Shown here piece after piece: positions 42,921 through 51,619 of a DNA stretch of 53,634 bases; the first letter of the stretch is position 1, and each line of letters starts with the position of its first letter. The translations under genes and the position numbers were made by a program. The stretch is from the NCBI GenBank assembly GCA_020346605.1, contig CP070784.1, forward strand, positions 1,204,335 through 1,257,968. The letters are read 5' to 3'. This DNA comes from Candidatus Bathyarchaeota archaeon. Lineage in GTDB: Archaea; Thermoproteota; Bathyarchaeia; TCS64. Below the pieces are notes generated by a model. That model was not told the DNA's origin. It saw only the letters and a list, made by a program, of their open reading frames with translations, and ran no database searches.

Positions 42921-43250
42921 CTACTCCTCCACGGACTTTAGGATGTCCCTGATTTCACCGAGCACTTCAATGATGTCGTCGAGCTCCTCCAGCGTGGCCT
43001 TCTGGTGCACCCTCATCGCCCTGAGCCTGTCCCGCTCTGCCCTGCTAAAGCCGTCGTCCGAGTGCCCGAGAGGGCCCAACACGATGCCTACAACAGCTAC
43101 ACCGCCAGCCAAGACTATGGCGGCGATGGAGATAACGGCGGCTGTGACGCTGTTGAGGCCGTAATTGATTACGGCGTAGATGCAGGCAACGGGCACCACC
43201 GTTCCCATGAATACGGATATGATGGTGATGTCGCCTGACGTTCTGCTCAT
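42921..43250 (-). CDS. Two-TM, coiled-coil membrane protein (module A)
   Basis: The 109-residue protein has TM helices at about residues 8-30 and 36-60 and a cytoplasmic or external helical tail (residues 68-109, RAERDRLRAMRVHQKATLEELDDI and on) with heptad pattern. No known family is recognised. It abuts the ArsR-like gene (stop/start within 1 nt), and its tail motif EIRDILK recurs in the following 44-residue peptide. A role as membrane anchor for the bactofilin-like polymer is a reasonable inference. Confidence 0.7.
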   Translation of the reverse strand: MSRTSGDITIISVFMGTVVPVACIYAVINYGLNSVTAAVISIAAIVLAGGVAVVGIVLGPLGHSDDGFSRAERDRLRAMRVHQKATLEELDDIIEVLGEIRDILKSVEE

Positions 43251-43565
43251 CTAATCTGTCCCTCCGTTCTGATAGATTTCTCGGATGTGCTCTGGCGTCA
43301 GTACTAGCTCGAACTTGGCGGGGGCGTAGATCTTGACTGTTGGGAGTCCTTCGGCTCTTTTCTCCTCTTTGACCTCTACTACCAGTCCCATTTTTCTCAA
43401 TCCTTTCAGGTGGAGATGTGTGAGGGGGTAGGACAGTCCCAGCTCCTTGGAGAGGGCGTAAGCGTGCTTGGGCTCCTCCGCAAGGGATGCGACGATCTTC
43501 AGCCTCGTTGGGTTGGCGAGAGCCTTCAGCGTCTTCAGGAGCAGCTCCTTTCTGTCCTCACCCAA
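43251..43565 (-). CDS. ArsR-type winged-helix regulator (module A)
   Basis: The 104-residue protein has the ArsR-like start LLLKTLKALANPTRLKIVASLAEEPKHAYALSKELGLSYPLTHLHLKGLRKMGLVVEV. No CxC metal-binding motif is visible, so metal sensing is unlikely. It is the first gene of the module and probably autoregulates it. TATA-like AT-rich sequence lies upstream (43590-43620). Confidence 0.85.
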   Translation of the reverse strand: MGEDRKELLLKTLKALANPTRLKIVASLAEEPKHAYALSKELGLSYPLTHLHLKGLRKMGLVVEVKEEKRAEGLPTVKIYAPAKFELVLTPEHIREIYQNGGTD

Positions 43566-43680
43566 TTCGCATCTCCACGCATATGTATAAAAGAATCATT
43601 ATATATATAAATATTTTCTTTCATAATAGTCTCTCCCGTGAAGGCCATCTGAGGAGAGTTTTCGTAAAAAGGGAGGAGAA

Positions 43681-45318
43681 TCATTCGTACTCCATTGGCG
43701 GATGCCTCAGGTGGAAGACGGTCGCGTCCTGGTATGCCTTCGCAAGGGACAGCGTCTCCGCTTCCCCGTAGAGCTTTCCCGTGAAGGTCATGCTGTTGTT
43801 GGGGACGCCCTCATCCGACATCCCATTTGGCACCACCACGGTAGGATGTCCCGTAAGGTTGGTCAGCGTTAGGTTGAAGCGGTTCGATCTCGGGGCCAAG
43901 TAGACGTCTATGTCTCGCATAAGCTCCGCCATCTCCTGTATCAGGAGGGTCCGGACTCTGTTGGCCTGGATGTATTCCACAGCGGGCACGAATCTCGCTG
44001 CCCTGAACGAATTGGGCCAGGCGTTATCGCTCTGACGCACGAGCAAGTCATCCCTGTCGCTCCTCGTTAGCTCGTCGAAGGCTGCTGCAGCTTCAACGCC
44101 GAGCAGGAAGGATATGTCTCTGACGGGGTAATTGGGCAGGTCTATCGGAGTAAGCTCGATCCCGAGTGAACGGATCACGTCAAGGGTGGCGTCATCTTGG
44201 TCCTTTCCCTCCCTCTCTGCATCGAAAGCGCTCTTCACGTAACCCACTCGCAAGCTCTTGACATCAGCGCTGGGGTCCCAAGCGAAGGGGAGGTCGACCA
44301 CCGTGGGGTCCCTGTGGTCTCGCCCTAAAATGGCGTCGAACACGAGGGCACAGTCCTCCACTGAGCGGCCTATAGGGCCTATTTTGTCCATGCTCCAGCT
44401 CAGAGCCATGGCTCCGTACCTGCTAGCGCGACCGTACGTGGGGCGCAGGCCTGTGACGCCGCATCGGTTGCAGGGGGAGACAATTGAGCCCAGGGTCTCC
44501 GTGCCTATGGCGAAGCCGACCAGACCGGCGGCGACAGCGGCACCGGGTCCAGCCGAGGAGCCGCTGGAGCCCTCCTCAAGGTTCCACGGATTCCGGGTCT
44601 TCTCGGCGTACCAGACATCCCCGCTGGCGAGGGCTCCCATGGAAAGCTTGGCCACCAACACTGCTCCAGCCTCCTCCAGCCTCTCCACAACGGTGGCGTC
44701 CAAATCTATGACCTGATCCACGTAGGGTTTCGCCCCCCAAGTGGTCCGTATACCGCGCGTGGCCAGCAGGTCCTTAGCCCCCCAGGGGATACCGTGTAGG
44801 AGTCCCCTGTAGCGGCCCCCCGCCATCTCCGCGTCCGCTCTCTTGGCCTGGGCCAGCGCCAGATCTTCCGTGAGTGTGACGACGCAGTGGAGATAGGGGT
44901 CGTATCGCTTTAGCCGTTCCAGGTACATCCTAGTAAGCTCCAGTGAGGTCACCTTCCTCGTCCGGATCAGCTGGGAGAGGTGCGTGACCGGGAAGAATGC
45001 CAGCTCCTCCAAGTCCGATGGAACCTGTAGCACAGGCAAACTACTGGATTTAATCGATTCACCAGGTGGCAATTCACGTACAGGTTGGTGGAACTTCATT
45101 CCGGGGGGGCGTGGATCGAAATAGAGCGCTGGGGGAACGCTGTTGTCGAGTTTTATTAATCTGAGCTTCTCATAGTTCCCCAAGCGCTCGTTGAGCCTCT
45201 TCAGCATCAGCTCCTGCTCCTCATCGGTGAAGCTGAGGCCCATTATCTTCTCCGCTTCGGCCACGACTCCCTTGGTGACCCTCCGCTCCTCGGGGGAGTC
45301 CTCTTTGCCCTGGGACAT
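43681..45318 (-). CDS. Amidase signature family protein
   Basis: The 545-residue protein has the amidase signature: catalytic Lys in IPWGAKDLLAT, the cis-Ser and nucleophile Ser in GSSGSSAGPGAAVAAGLVGFAIGTETLGSI. The Ser-cisSer-Lys triad appears intact. The ~100-residue N-terminal extension (MSQGKEDSPEERRV and on) is longer than in GatA. The substrate is unknown; such enzymes hydrolyse amides or act in amino-acid or aromatic amide catabolism. It lies between the two bactofilin modules on the same strand, with no obvious functional link. Confidence 0.85.
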   Translation of the reverse strand: MSQGKEDSPEERRVTKGVVAEAEKIMGLSFTDEEQELMLKRLNERLGNYEKLRLIKLDNSVPPALYFDPRPPGMKFHQPVRELPPGESIKSSSLPVLQVPSDLEELAFFPVTHLSQLIRTRKVTSLELTRMYLERLKRYDPYLHCVVTLTEDLALAQAKRADAEMAGGRYRGLLHGIPWGAKDLLATRGIRTTWGAKPYVDQVIDLDATVVERLEEAGAVLVAKLSMGALASGDVWYAEKTRNPWNLEEGSSGSSAGPGAAVAAGLVGFAIGTETLGSIVSPCNRCGVTGLRPTYGRASRYGAMALSWSMDKIGPIGRSVEDCALVFDAILGRDHRDPTVVDLPFAWDPSADVKSLRVGYVKSAFDAEREGKDQDDATLDVIRSLGIELTPIDLPNYPVRDISFLLGVEAAAAFDELTRSDRDDLLVRQSDNAWPNSFRAARFVPAVEYIQANRVRTLLIQEMAELMRDIDVYLAPRSNRFNLTLTNLTGHPTVVVPNGMSDEGVPNNSMTFTGKLYGEAETLSLAKAYQDATVFHLRHPPMEYE

Positions 45319-45390
45319 AGGCTCTCTACGAAATGCTCTTCGTCGCCCTTAAGAGATATCCGGTGAGGGAGAAAAGATGTGGAACCCTGG

Positions 45391-45660
45391 CTACTCGATC
45401 TCGTCCGCTTCTGTGTACATCTTCACGGTCTGGAGCGCCTGGAGGAACTCGCCTCCCCGTGCGGTGATCCTGTAGCCCCGGACGTCGCCGTACTCCTCCT
45501 CCTTCAAGAGGCCCCTTCTCAGGAGGAAGTTTACGACGTTCTTCGCCCGATCCACCGGCAGGTTAGCGCCGTACGAGATCCGAGTTATTGCGCTGATCCC
45601 CTTGCGGCGAATCGTCTCCAGAGTGTCCATGTAGATGTCGTATCGCGTCCGCCTTTGCAT
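45391..45660 (-). CDS. Sso10a-like winged-helix protein (module B)
   Basis: The 89-residue protein begins at ATG 45660, 13 nt after the stop of the solenoid gene. Residues 1-70 match the winged helix of the Sso10a/archaeal DNA-binding type (RYDIYMDTLETIRRKGISAITRISYGANLPVDRAKNVVNFLLRRGLLKEEE, then GYRITARGGEFLQAL). The C-terminal helix may dimerise. It probably binds DNA, either as regulator of the module or as a chromatin-like protein. The upstream in-frame start at 45702 overlaps the solenoid gene and is less likely. Confidence 0.75.
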   Translation of the reverse strand: MQRRTRYDIYMDTLETIRRKGISAITRISYGANLPVDRAKNVVNFLLRRGLLKEEEYGDVRGYRITARGGEFLQALQTVKMYTEADEIE

Positions 45661-45673
45661 CGGGGGAACCCGA

Positions 45674-47065
45674 TTAGAAAGGTGGTGGGGGGAGCTTTTC
45701 AACCTTTTCAGGCGAGTTAGCGAAGTTGACGTTCCTCTCCGTGTAAATGGACTCGGTGTACTTCACCTCTCCCGTGATCCTGCAGTCGGACTCTATGTCG
45801 ATGACGCTCGCGTAGACGTTCTTCGCCCGGCTCCTCTTCCTTAGGGTCACCTTTTCGGCGTAGATGTCTTCTGCGCGTCCCCTGTCTCTGATGACGATCG
45901 TCTGGGCGATCAGGGGGCCCTCCACTTCGCCTCTCCTTCCGATCTCGATCCTCCTAGCTTTTACCCCGAATCGTGTCCGCAGTGTATTTGTCTGAATCTC
46001 GTCGATGGCCTCGACCTTCTCGGCTATGACTTTGCCTCCGACTTTAACGTCCTTGGCGCGTAGCTCTCCCTCCACATCTGCGGTGCCGCCTACATTGAGT
46101 ACATCCGAGAGCTCCAAGTCTCCATGGACCCTGACAGTCCCTCCGACGTCTATTTTTTGTCCCGCAGCGTTACCGTCGATGCTAACGGTGCCCCCGACAT
46201 CTATGTTCTCAAAGGTGAGGTCTCCCTCGCTCCTTAGGGTACCGCCCACCCGGATATTATTTCCGTTACCTCCGGAGATGGTCACCGAACCACCAACCCT
46301 GATAAGGTTGAAGTCCAAGGGCTTGGATGACTTCAGCGAGCCACCGACTCTCACCCTCTCTTTCACCTCGCCACCGGTCAGAGTTACGCTGCCGCCGACA
46401 TCGATCTCATCCACAGAAGCCTCGGAGTAGATCTTCACCGAGCCTCCTACGTCCATGACGCCTGCCTCGACGGGCCCATTCCCCTCGAAGGTGCCGCCGA
46501 CGTCGATCATGTCGCTCTTGGTGCTACCCTCTATCCTGACGGTGCCACCGACATCGATCTCCTCGACCTCGAAGTCGGACTCGGCCTTTAAGGAGCCCCC
46601 AACGTCGACTCGTGACGCCTTCGAGGTGCCCTTCACCCTTAGGGAGCCACCGACATTCGCACTGTCGACGTCCATGTCCCCCCTCACGTCCATTCTGCGG
46701 TCCACCTCCACCTTTTTCGAGTTAAGGTTGCCGTGCACGATGAGCTCGCCCCTCCTTATCTTGATGTTCCGTTCCACAGTGAGGTCCCCTTCGACGGTGA
46801 TGTCGCCGCCTCGCCCCGTTAGCTCGGAGGTTACGAGGCTGGCCTCGAAGCTGCAGTCATCCCTGCACTCGGTGACGCCGGTGACCTGGATTACTTCTCC
46901 AGGCGTTTCTGGGCGGATCCTGGCGTCGTGGACGACTAGGTTGCCCTCTACTTTGCCGAGTTCCGTTGTAGCTCCTCTGGGGACCGTAGTGTCTCCACTC
47001 AAGTCTACCACTGAGCCGATAAACGGGTCCTCAACATTTAAAGGTAAAACACGTGTGGTACTCAC
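45674..47065 (-). CDS. Bactofilin-like beta-solenoid with 13 tandem VGG repeats (module B)
   Basis: The 463-residue protein starts at GTG 47065. Residues about 136-352 hold 13 copies of a 17-residue unit whose core is (I/V)(D/R/N)VGG(S/T)(V/L), e.g. IDVGGTVRIEGSTKSDM and IDVGGTVSIDGNAAGQK; each would be one turn of a right-handed beta-helix. The N-terminal part (residues 40-135) has degenerate solenoid turns. Residues 353-463 are a second type of turn ending in ESDCRITGEVKYTESIY and a proline-rich tail (LPPPPF). No signal peptide. It resembles bactofilins but is longer and more regular. A Sso10a-like gene follows and a tungstate ABC transporter precedes it by 49 nt. Confidence 0.75.
   Translation of the reverse strand: MSTTRVLPLNVEDPFIGSVVDLSGDTTVPRGATTELGKVEGNLVVHDARIRPETPGEVIQVTGVTECRDDCSFEASLVTSELTGRGGDITVEGDLTVERNIKIRRGELIVHGNLNSKKVEVDRRMDVRGDMDVDSANVGGSLRVKGTSKASRVDVGGSLKAESDFEVEEIDVGGTVRIEGSTKSDMIDVGGTFEGNGPVEAGVMDVGGSVKIYSEASVDEIDVGGSVTLTGGEVKERVRVGGSLKSSKPLDFNLIRVGGSVTISGGNGNNIRVGGTLRSEGDLTFENIDVGGTVSIDGNAAGQKIDVGGTVRVHGDLELSDVLNVGGTADVEGELRAKDVKVGGKVIAEKVEAIDEIQTNTLRTRFGVKARRIEIGRRGEVEGPLIAQTIVIRDRGRAEDIYAEKVTLRKRSRAKNVYASVIDIESDCRITGEVKYTESIYTERNVNFANSPEKVEKLPPPPF
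46010..46660 (-). repeat. Tandem 51-bp coding repeats (17-residue VGG units)
   Basis: This stretch encodes about 13 tandem 17-residue units with VGG cores. The period at DNA level is about 51 bp, with one or two units of 16 or 18 codons. Protein motif is far better conserved than DNA, so selection acts on the fold. Confidence 0.75.
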
Positions 47066-47114
47066 ATTATGTTATTAAGGAAAATGTTACATACCGGCCC
47101 GTGTTTCCGGTTTT

Positions 47115-48164
47115 TCAGAGGATCTGCACAGATGACGCCTTGAATGTGAGGTAGACCTCCACACCTACATTGAGCGCCATCTCCTCAAGGGACCTACGTG
47201 TGATCTGGATGGAGAAGACCCTCCCCGCGTCCACTCTCAGCCTCACGACTGAGTCCCTGTCCTCGATGCTGACGATCCGCCCTCTGAGCGAGTTCCTGGC
47301 GCTTGATTCCATCGGCATGTGGGAGACGATGATGTCCTCCGGGGGTACGTGGACAATGGCCCGACCCTCGCGGATGAACGCCGCCCTAACCGTAGTCCCC
47401 TCTCCTATATCGACGTGGGAGACACCGTTAACCACCAATGAGTCGCCGGCGAAGACGTTCTCAGACCTCGTGAACCGCCTCATCACCGCCGACTGGTTGC
47501 TCAGGAGTTCCCTGGTCCTCCCTTCCTCCTCGATGCGCCCCTCGTTGAGGAGGAGGAGCCTCCCCGACGCCTCCTGCACCTGCGCCAGGTTGTGGCTCGC
47601 CATGACGATGGTCTTCCCCTTTTCTTTGTTCAGCCTATTGATGACCTCCTTGACTATGCCCAAGCTCTCCGGATCCAAGTTGGCCGTGGGCTCATCCAAG
47701 AGGAGAAGGTCTCGGTTGAGCACAAGTGCTCTGGCCAGAGAGAGTCTTTGTTGCTCGCCCCCAGAAAGGGCCTTGGCCCTCCTGTCCTTCAGAGGAGATA
47801 AACCTACGAGCGAAAGAGCCCTCTCAACTCCCTCCTTGACTTCGGCGCCTGTTTTTTTGGTGAACTGGAGGCCATAGGCGACGTTGTCATACACGGAGCC
47901 TCTTAGAAGAACAGTCCTCTGGAATATCATTGTCGCTCTCCCTCTGAGCTCTTGGAGGCTTCCTGCATTGATGGGAGCCCCCTCGTATAAGACCTGACCT
48001 TCAGTGGGGGTCTCGAGTCCGGCGAGTATCCTTAAGAGAGTTGACTTCCCCGAACCATTAGGGCCCAGAAGAGTCAGGAGCTCTCCAGACGCCACCTCGA
48101 GATTGACTTCTATCAGAGCTTCGACATCTCCGTAAGTCTTTGAGACGTCCACCAGCTCGATCAC
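47115..48164 (-). CDS. tupC: Tungstate/molybdate ABC transporter ATP-binding protein TupC
   Basis: The 349-residue ABC ATPase has Walker A GPNGSGKST, Q-loop MIFQRT, signature LSGGEQQR, Walker B LLLLDEPT and H-loop ASHN. The C-terminal part (residues about 240-349) is a TOBE/MOP-like domain as in oxyanion transporters. It follows tupB by 1 nt and forms the TupABC uptake system with tupA and tupB. Confidence 0.92.
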   Translation of the reverse strand: MIELVDVSKTYGDVEALIEVNLEVASGELLTLLGPNGSGKSTLLRILAGLETPTEGQVLYEGAPINAGSLQELRGRATMIFQRTVLLRGSVYDNVAYGLQFTKKTGAEVKEGVERALSLVGLSPLKDRRAKALSGGEQQRLSLARALVLNRDLLLLDEPTANLDPESLGIVKEVINRLNKEKGKTIVMASHNLAQVQEASGRLLLLNEGRIEEEGRTRELLSNQSAVMRRFTRSENVFAGDSLVVNGVSHVDIGEGTTVRAAFIREGRAIVHVPPEDIIVSHMPMESSARNSLRGRIVSIEDRDSVVRLRVDAGRVFSIQITRRSLEEMALNVGVEVYLTFKASSVQIL

Positions 48165-48165
48165 A

Positions 48166-48858
48166 TCATAGCCTCCTATGAACGAGGTTCACGGAGAGAT
48201 TGATCACGCCGACAATCGCCAACAGCACCATGGCCAGCGCCACCCCGAGGGCTATCTCTCCGCGAGTGGTTTCGAGGGCAATGGTCGTCGTGAGAACCCT
48301 CGTCACGCCCCTAATGTTGCCACCGAGCATCAACGCGACCCCCAGCTCAGCGATCGCCCTGTTGAAGCTGGCTGTCACGGCAAGCAGGACGCCCTCAACG
48401 GACTCACGTAAAACTGTGAGCTTCGCCACGTTCTCCGTCGCACCAAGAGTGAGGGCTAACGTCCTAACATCAGGGTCCACAGCTTCAAGGGTATTCGCGA
48501 CGAAGCTGACGATGATGGGGGATATCAGTAACGCCTGGCCTACGATGATGGCGGAAGGCGAGTACAGTGTGTGAAGGAAACCCAGGGGCCCCGACCTCGA
48601 GAAGACTAGGTAGAGGAGGAGCCCGAGCGTGACCGTGGGGACACCAAGTAGGGTGTTAAACAAGCCCTTCATTAGAACCCTTCCCCTGAAGGAGCCCAAT
48701 CCAATCAAGACACCCAGGGGCAGAGACCAGCTGGAGGCCATAAGAGTTGCCAGGCCTGAGATGGCTACGGAGCGTGCTGTGATCTCAATGAGCGTAGGGT
48801 CAAGCCTCAGTATCAGTGTGGCCGCCTGCAACAAACCTTCAAACAGAGTCGATGCCAT
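48166..48858 (-). CDS. tupB: Tungstate ABC transporter permease TupB
   Basis: The 230-residue permease has about five to six TM helices and the BPD-transport EAA-type loop (ALTLGATENVAKLTVLRESVEGVLLAVTASFNRAIAELGVALMLGGNI). The short size and AELGVALMLGGN ending are typical of TupB/WtpB. It follows tupA by 23 nt. Confidence 0.92.
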   Translation of the reverse strand: MASTLFEGLLQAATLILRLDPTLIEITARSVAISGLATLMASSWSLPLGVLIGLGSFRGRVLMKGLFNTLLGVPTVTLGLLLYLVFSRSGPLGFLHTLYSPSAIIVGQALLISPIIVSFVANTLEAVDPDVRTLALTLGATENVAKLTVLRESVEGVLLAVTASFNRAIAELGVALMLGGNIRGVTRVLTTTIALETTRGEIALGVALAMVLLAIVGVINLSVNLVHRRL

Positions 48859-48881
48859 TCACACCACTCACAGAGTAAGGG

Positions 48882-49868
48882 TCAATCATAGATTTTCGTG
48901 TCGCCTGACCTGAATCTTTCGGGACATTCACTTCCTTCGAAATACGCGGCTGCCTCGATCCATTCGACGGTATCGGGGTCTGAGCCAGTCTTGATAAGTT
49001 TCACAGCGGGGTTGATGAGATTCGTGTCGTAGGTATCAACGCCGAAGGATTCGAAGATGGCTTGTCCTTCGTCGGAGACAAGAAACTCGATGAACTCTAT
49101 GGCGCCGACGAAGTTGGCACCGGTATTGCTCTCGGTGCTGACTGCTATTGCGCTGTAGACGTTGATCAGTTTTTCGCCCTCCCCGACCACGACTTCTAGG
49201 TTGATGAGCGCCCCTTTCCTGTATTTCAGGTAGGTTCCCATGTCAGTTAGGGTGTGGGCATCGAACTCCTCGGCGATCTGCAGCGTCTTGCCCATCCCTG
49301 TGCCCGATTCCCTGTACCAGTCCTCGTCTCTTAGGGACGTAGCATCATAGCCGGCTGCGCTCCATAGGTCTTTCTCCTTAGCATGGGTCCCTGAATCGTC
49401 CCCCCTTGAGACCCAGATGGCCTCTCCGCTCCGTCCCTTCTCTATTAGGGTGCTGAGGGCGTCCTCGACATTCATGTTGTTGATACCGACAGGATCGTTA
49501 CTGGGACCTACGATCGAGAAAAAGTTGTAAGCAATTATCTTCCTATCAACGCCGTATCCTTCCTCCATAAACTGCAATTCCTTCGAGGGAGCGTGCACAA
49601 GGATCATGTCGGCGTCCCCTCTCTGGGCGTGAGTTATGGCCAGGCCTGTTCCCACGGATATCAAATAAAGATCGACGGAGCTTTTAGCCTCGAAAGCGTC
49701 TTCGATTCGGTCCAGAATTCCTGTGTCGTAGAGGCTGGTGGTCGTCGCCACAACCAGACTCTTCTCAGCCTCTGGCGCCTGTGAATAGAGGATGTACAAG
49801 CCTCCACCACCAACAAGAATGATCGCTAGCAGCAAAGTCAGTAAGCGGTTAGTCAGCCTTATAGACAT
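48882..49868 (-). CDS. tupA: Tungstate-binding lipoprotein/periplasmic protein TupA
   Basis: The 328-residue solute-binding protein has an N-terminal hydrophobic anchor (LLTLLLAIILVGGGGLYILY). TupA features are VVATTTSLYDTGILDRIEDAFEAKS, the GDADMILVHAPSKELQFMEEGYG segment and the YNFFSIVGPSNDPVGI motif that lines the oxyanion pocket. TTTS is diagnostic of TupA as opposed to ModA. Divergent from moaA, with which it shares a 147-nt intergenic region. Confidence 0.92.
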   Translation of the reverse strand: MSIRLTNRLLTLLLAIILVGGGGLYILYSQAPEAEKSLVVATTTSLYDTGILDRIEDAFEAKSSVDLYLISVGTGLAITHAQRGDADMILVHAPSKELQFMEEGYGVDRKIIAYNFFSIVGPSNDPVGINNMNVEDALSTLIEKGRSGEAIWVSRGDDSGTHAKEKDLWSAAGYDATSLRDEDWYRESGTGMGKTLQIAEEFDAHTLTDMGTYLKYRKGALINLEVVVGEGEKLINVYSAIAVSTESNTGANFVGAIEFIEFLVSDEGQAIFESFGVDTYDTNLINPAVKLIKTGSDPDTVEWIEAAAYFEGSECPERFRSGDTKIYD

Positions 49869-49943
49869 ATCCAGATGTCGATGTGTTTAATTATGCATAT
49901 CGATTTAAGGTTTACCATCGGAGAGCGGATGAGATGGAAACCC

Positions 49944-49965
49944 GTTATGTTCCTCCATGCATAAC
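49944..49965. promoter_or_regulatory. Candidate ModE-like operator between tupA and moaA
   Basis: GTTATG (49944-49949) and CATAAC (49960-49965) are perfect arms with a 10-nt spacer. The outer bases CCGTTAT ... ATAAC resemble the half-sites of ModE operators. It lies 51 nt before the moaA ATG and 76 nt before tupA. A molybdate/tungstate sensor could bind here and co-regulate both units. Confidence 0.45.
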
Positions 49966-50015
49966 AGTTTTTACCGACGAAGAGGGAGATAGGTGAGACA
50001 CTCGGACGGAGACAC

Positions 50016-50951
50016 ATGACAGTTGATGTAAGTTCTAAGCTGATAGACCCCTACGGACGCCCCATAAACAGTCTCAGGATATCCGTCACGCAGAGATGCG
50101 ACCTGAACTGCTTCTTCTGCCACCAGGAGGGCGAGAGCGGGGTAGGCGGTGAAGAGGTCACAGCTGACGAGATCGAGGCTATCGCCAGGACCGCTTCCAA
50201 CCTCGGCATCAGGAGGGCGAAGATCACCGGAGGAGAGCCTCTGCTCAGGGAGGATTTGACCGAGATAGTGCGAAGGATCTCACCACATTTCGAGGAGGTC
50301 TCTATGACTACCAATGGCGTGGGCCTTGCCCTGAGGGTTTGCGAGCTGAGCGAGGCGGGCTTGGAACGCGTAAACGTAAGCCTCCACTCCGCAAGATCTG
50401 AGGTCTATAGAGAGATCACCGGAGTCGACGCTCTAGACGAGGTCAGGAGGGGAGTCGCAGCAGCGATCGGGTGCGGCCTTAACCCCGTCAAACTCAACAT
50501 GGTAGTCATGGAGAGATTGAACGACGGCGAGGTCGAAGAGATGATAGAGTTCTCCAAGGAGGTCGGGGTCATCCTCCAGCTCATAGAGTTCCAGGCGCTG
50601 GAGAAGGGCGTTGAAGGCTACGGCATCTATTACCACGACCTCCGTCCCTGGGAGGAGGAGCTAGAGGCTCGGTCGGAGAGGGTCGTCGTGCGCGAGCTCC
50701 ACAGGAGGAAGCAGTACCACCTCAAGGGCGGGGGGACCGTCGAGGTGGTGAGGCCCATGCACAACTCCCACTTCTGCGAATTCTGCACCAGGATCAGGAT
50801 GACCTCGGACGGCCACCTCAAGCCATGCCTTATGCGGGAGGACAACCATGTGGATGCCGTCCAGCGCATGAGGCGTGGAGAGTCCGAGGAAGCCCTCGCA
50901 GATGCCTTCAGGGAGGCCGTCGCCAGGAGAGAGCCCTACTGGAAAGAGTGA
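50016..50951 (+). CDS. moaA: GTP 3',8-cyclase MoaA
   Basis: The 311-residue radical SAM enzyme makes the first molybdopterin precursor from GTP. The N-terminal SAM cluster is CDLNCFFC (C-x3-C-x2-C), and the C-terminal second cluster is CEFCTRIRMTSDGHLKPC (C-x2-C-x13-C). GGEPL and the arginines of the GTP site follow the family pattern. The C-terminal GG of bacterial MoaA is missing, which is common in archaea. It starts the moa operon. Confidence 0.93.
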   Translation: MTVDVSSKLIDPYGRPINSLRISVTQRCDLNCFFCHQEGESGVGGEEVTADEIEAIARTASNLGIRRAKITGGEPLLREDLTEIVRRISPHFEEVSMTTNGVGLALRVCELSEAGLERVNVSLHSARSEVYREITGVDALDEVRRGVAAAIGCGLNPVKLNMVVMERLNDGEVEEMIEFSKEVGVILQLIEFQALEKGVEGYGIYYHDLRPWEEELEARSERVVVRELHRRKQYHLKGGGTVEVVRPMHNSHFCEFCTRIRMTSDGHLKPCLMREDNHVDAVQRMRRGESEEALADAFREAVARREPYWKE

Positions 50952-50952
50952 G

Positions 50953-51195
50953 ATGAAGGTCAAGCTGAAATACTTTGCCTCGATAGCCGAGTACATGAGA
51001 AAAAACGGGGAGGAGATGGAGCTGTCGGGGGAGACAAAGATAGACGACCTCCTTTTAGTGGTGAAGAGCCAGCACGACTTGCTCCAAGGCATGGATAATA
51101 TAATCGTCGCATTAAACGGCGAGTATGTCGATGGGTCCACACGCCTCAAAGACAGTGACGTAGTTGCTCTGTTCCCTCCGGTGAGCGGTGGTTGA
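50953..51195 (+). CDS. moaD: Molybdopterin synthase sulfur carrier MoaD
   Basis: This 80-residue ubiquitin-like protein starts at ATG 50953 and ends in VVALFPPVSGG. The C-terminal GG is thiocarboxylated to donate sulfur to MoaE. It follows moaA by 1 nt and precedes moaE. Confidence 0.93.
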   Translation: MKVKLKYFASIAEYMRKNGEEMELSGETKIDDLLLVVKSQHDLLQGMDNIIVALNGEYVDGSTRLKDSDVVALFPPVSGG

Positions 51196-51196
51196 C

Positions 51197-51619
51197 ATGA
51201 TCAAGATAACTAAAGATGACTTCTCCGTCGACGAGGTCCTAAACGAGATCCGCTCCAATGGGATGGGGTGCGTAGTAACCTTCGTTGGAGTGGTGCGCGA
51301 CAACTCCAAGGGCAGACCTGTGGAACGCATCGAGATCCAGGTCTACGAGGAGATGGCTTTGAAGCAGCTGCAGGCAATAAGGGAAGAGGCCATCGATAAG
51401 TTCAGCGTTGATGAGATAGCCATTCTTCATCGCTATGGTAGCCTAAAGGTATCCGACAAGATCATGATGATCGCCGTGGGAGCCGGCCACAGGGCCGAGG
51501 CCTTCAACGCGTGCCGATACGTCATCGACACTATCAAGGAGAGGGTGCCCATATGGAAGAAGGAGATAACTCCAGACGGAGACTTCTGGGTGGAGGAAAA
51601 AAGAGATGAGAGACACTAG
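51197..51619 (+). CDS. moaE: Molybdopterin synthase large subunit MoaE
   Basis: This 140-residue protein (start ATG 51197, GTG 51188 is an in-frame option) inserts dithiolene sulfurs into precursor Z. Conserved segments are [66 protein letters not shown] with the catalytic lysine. The 3' end overlaps moaC by 14 nt. Confidence 0.93.
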   Translation: MIKITKDDFSVDEVLNEIRSNGMGCVVTFVGVVRDNSKGRPVERIEIQVYEEMALKQLQAIREEAIDKFSVDEIAILHRYGSLKVSDKIMMIAVGAGHRAEAFNACRYVIDTIKERVPIWKKEITPDGDFWVEEKRDERH

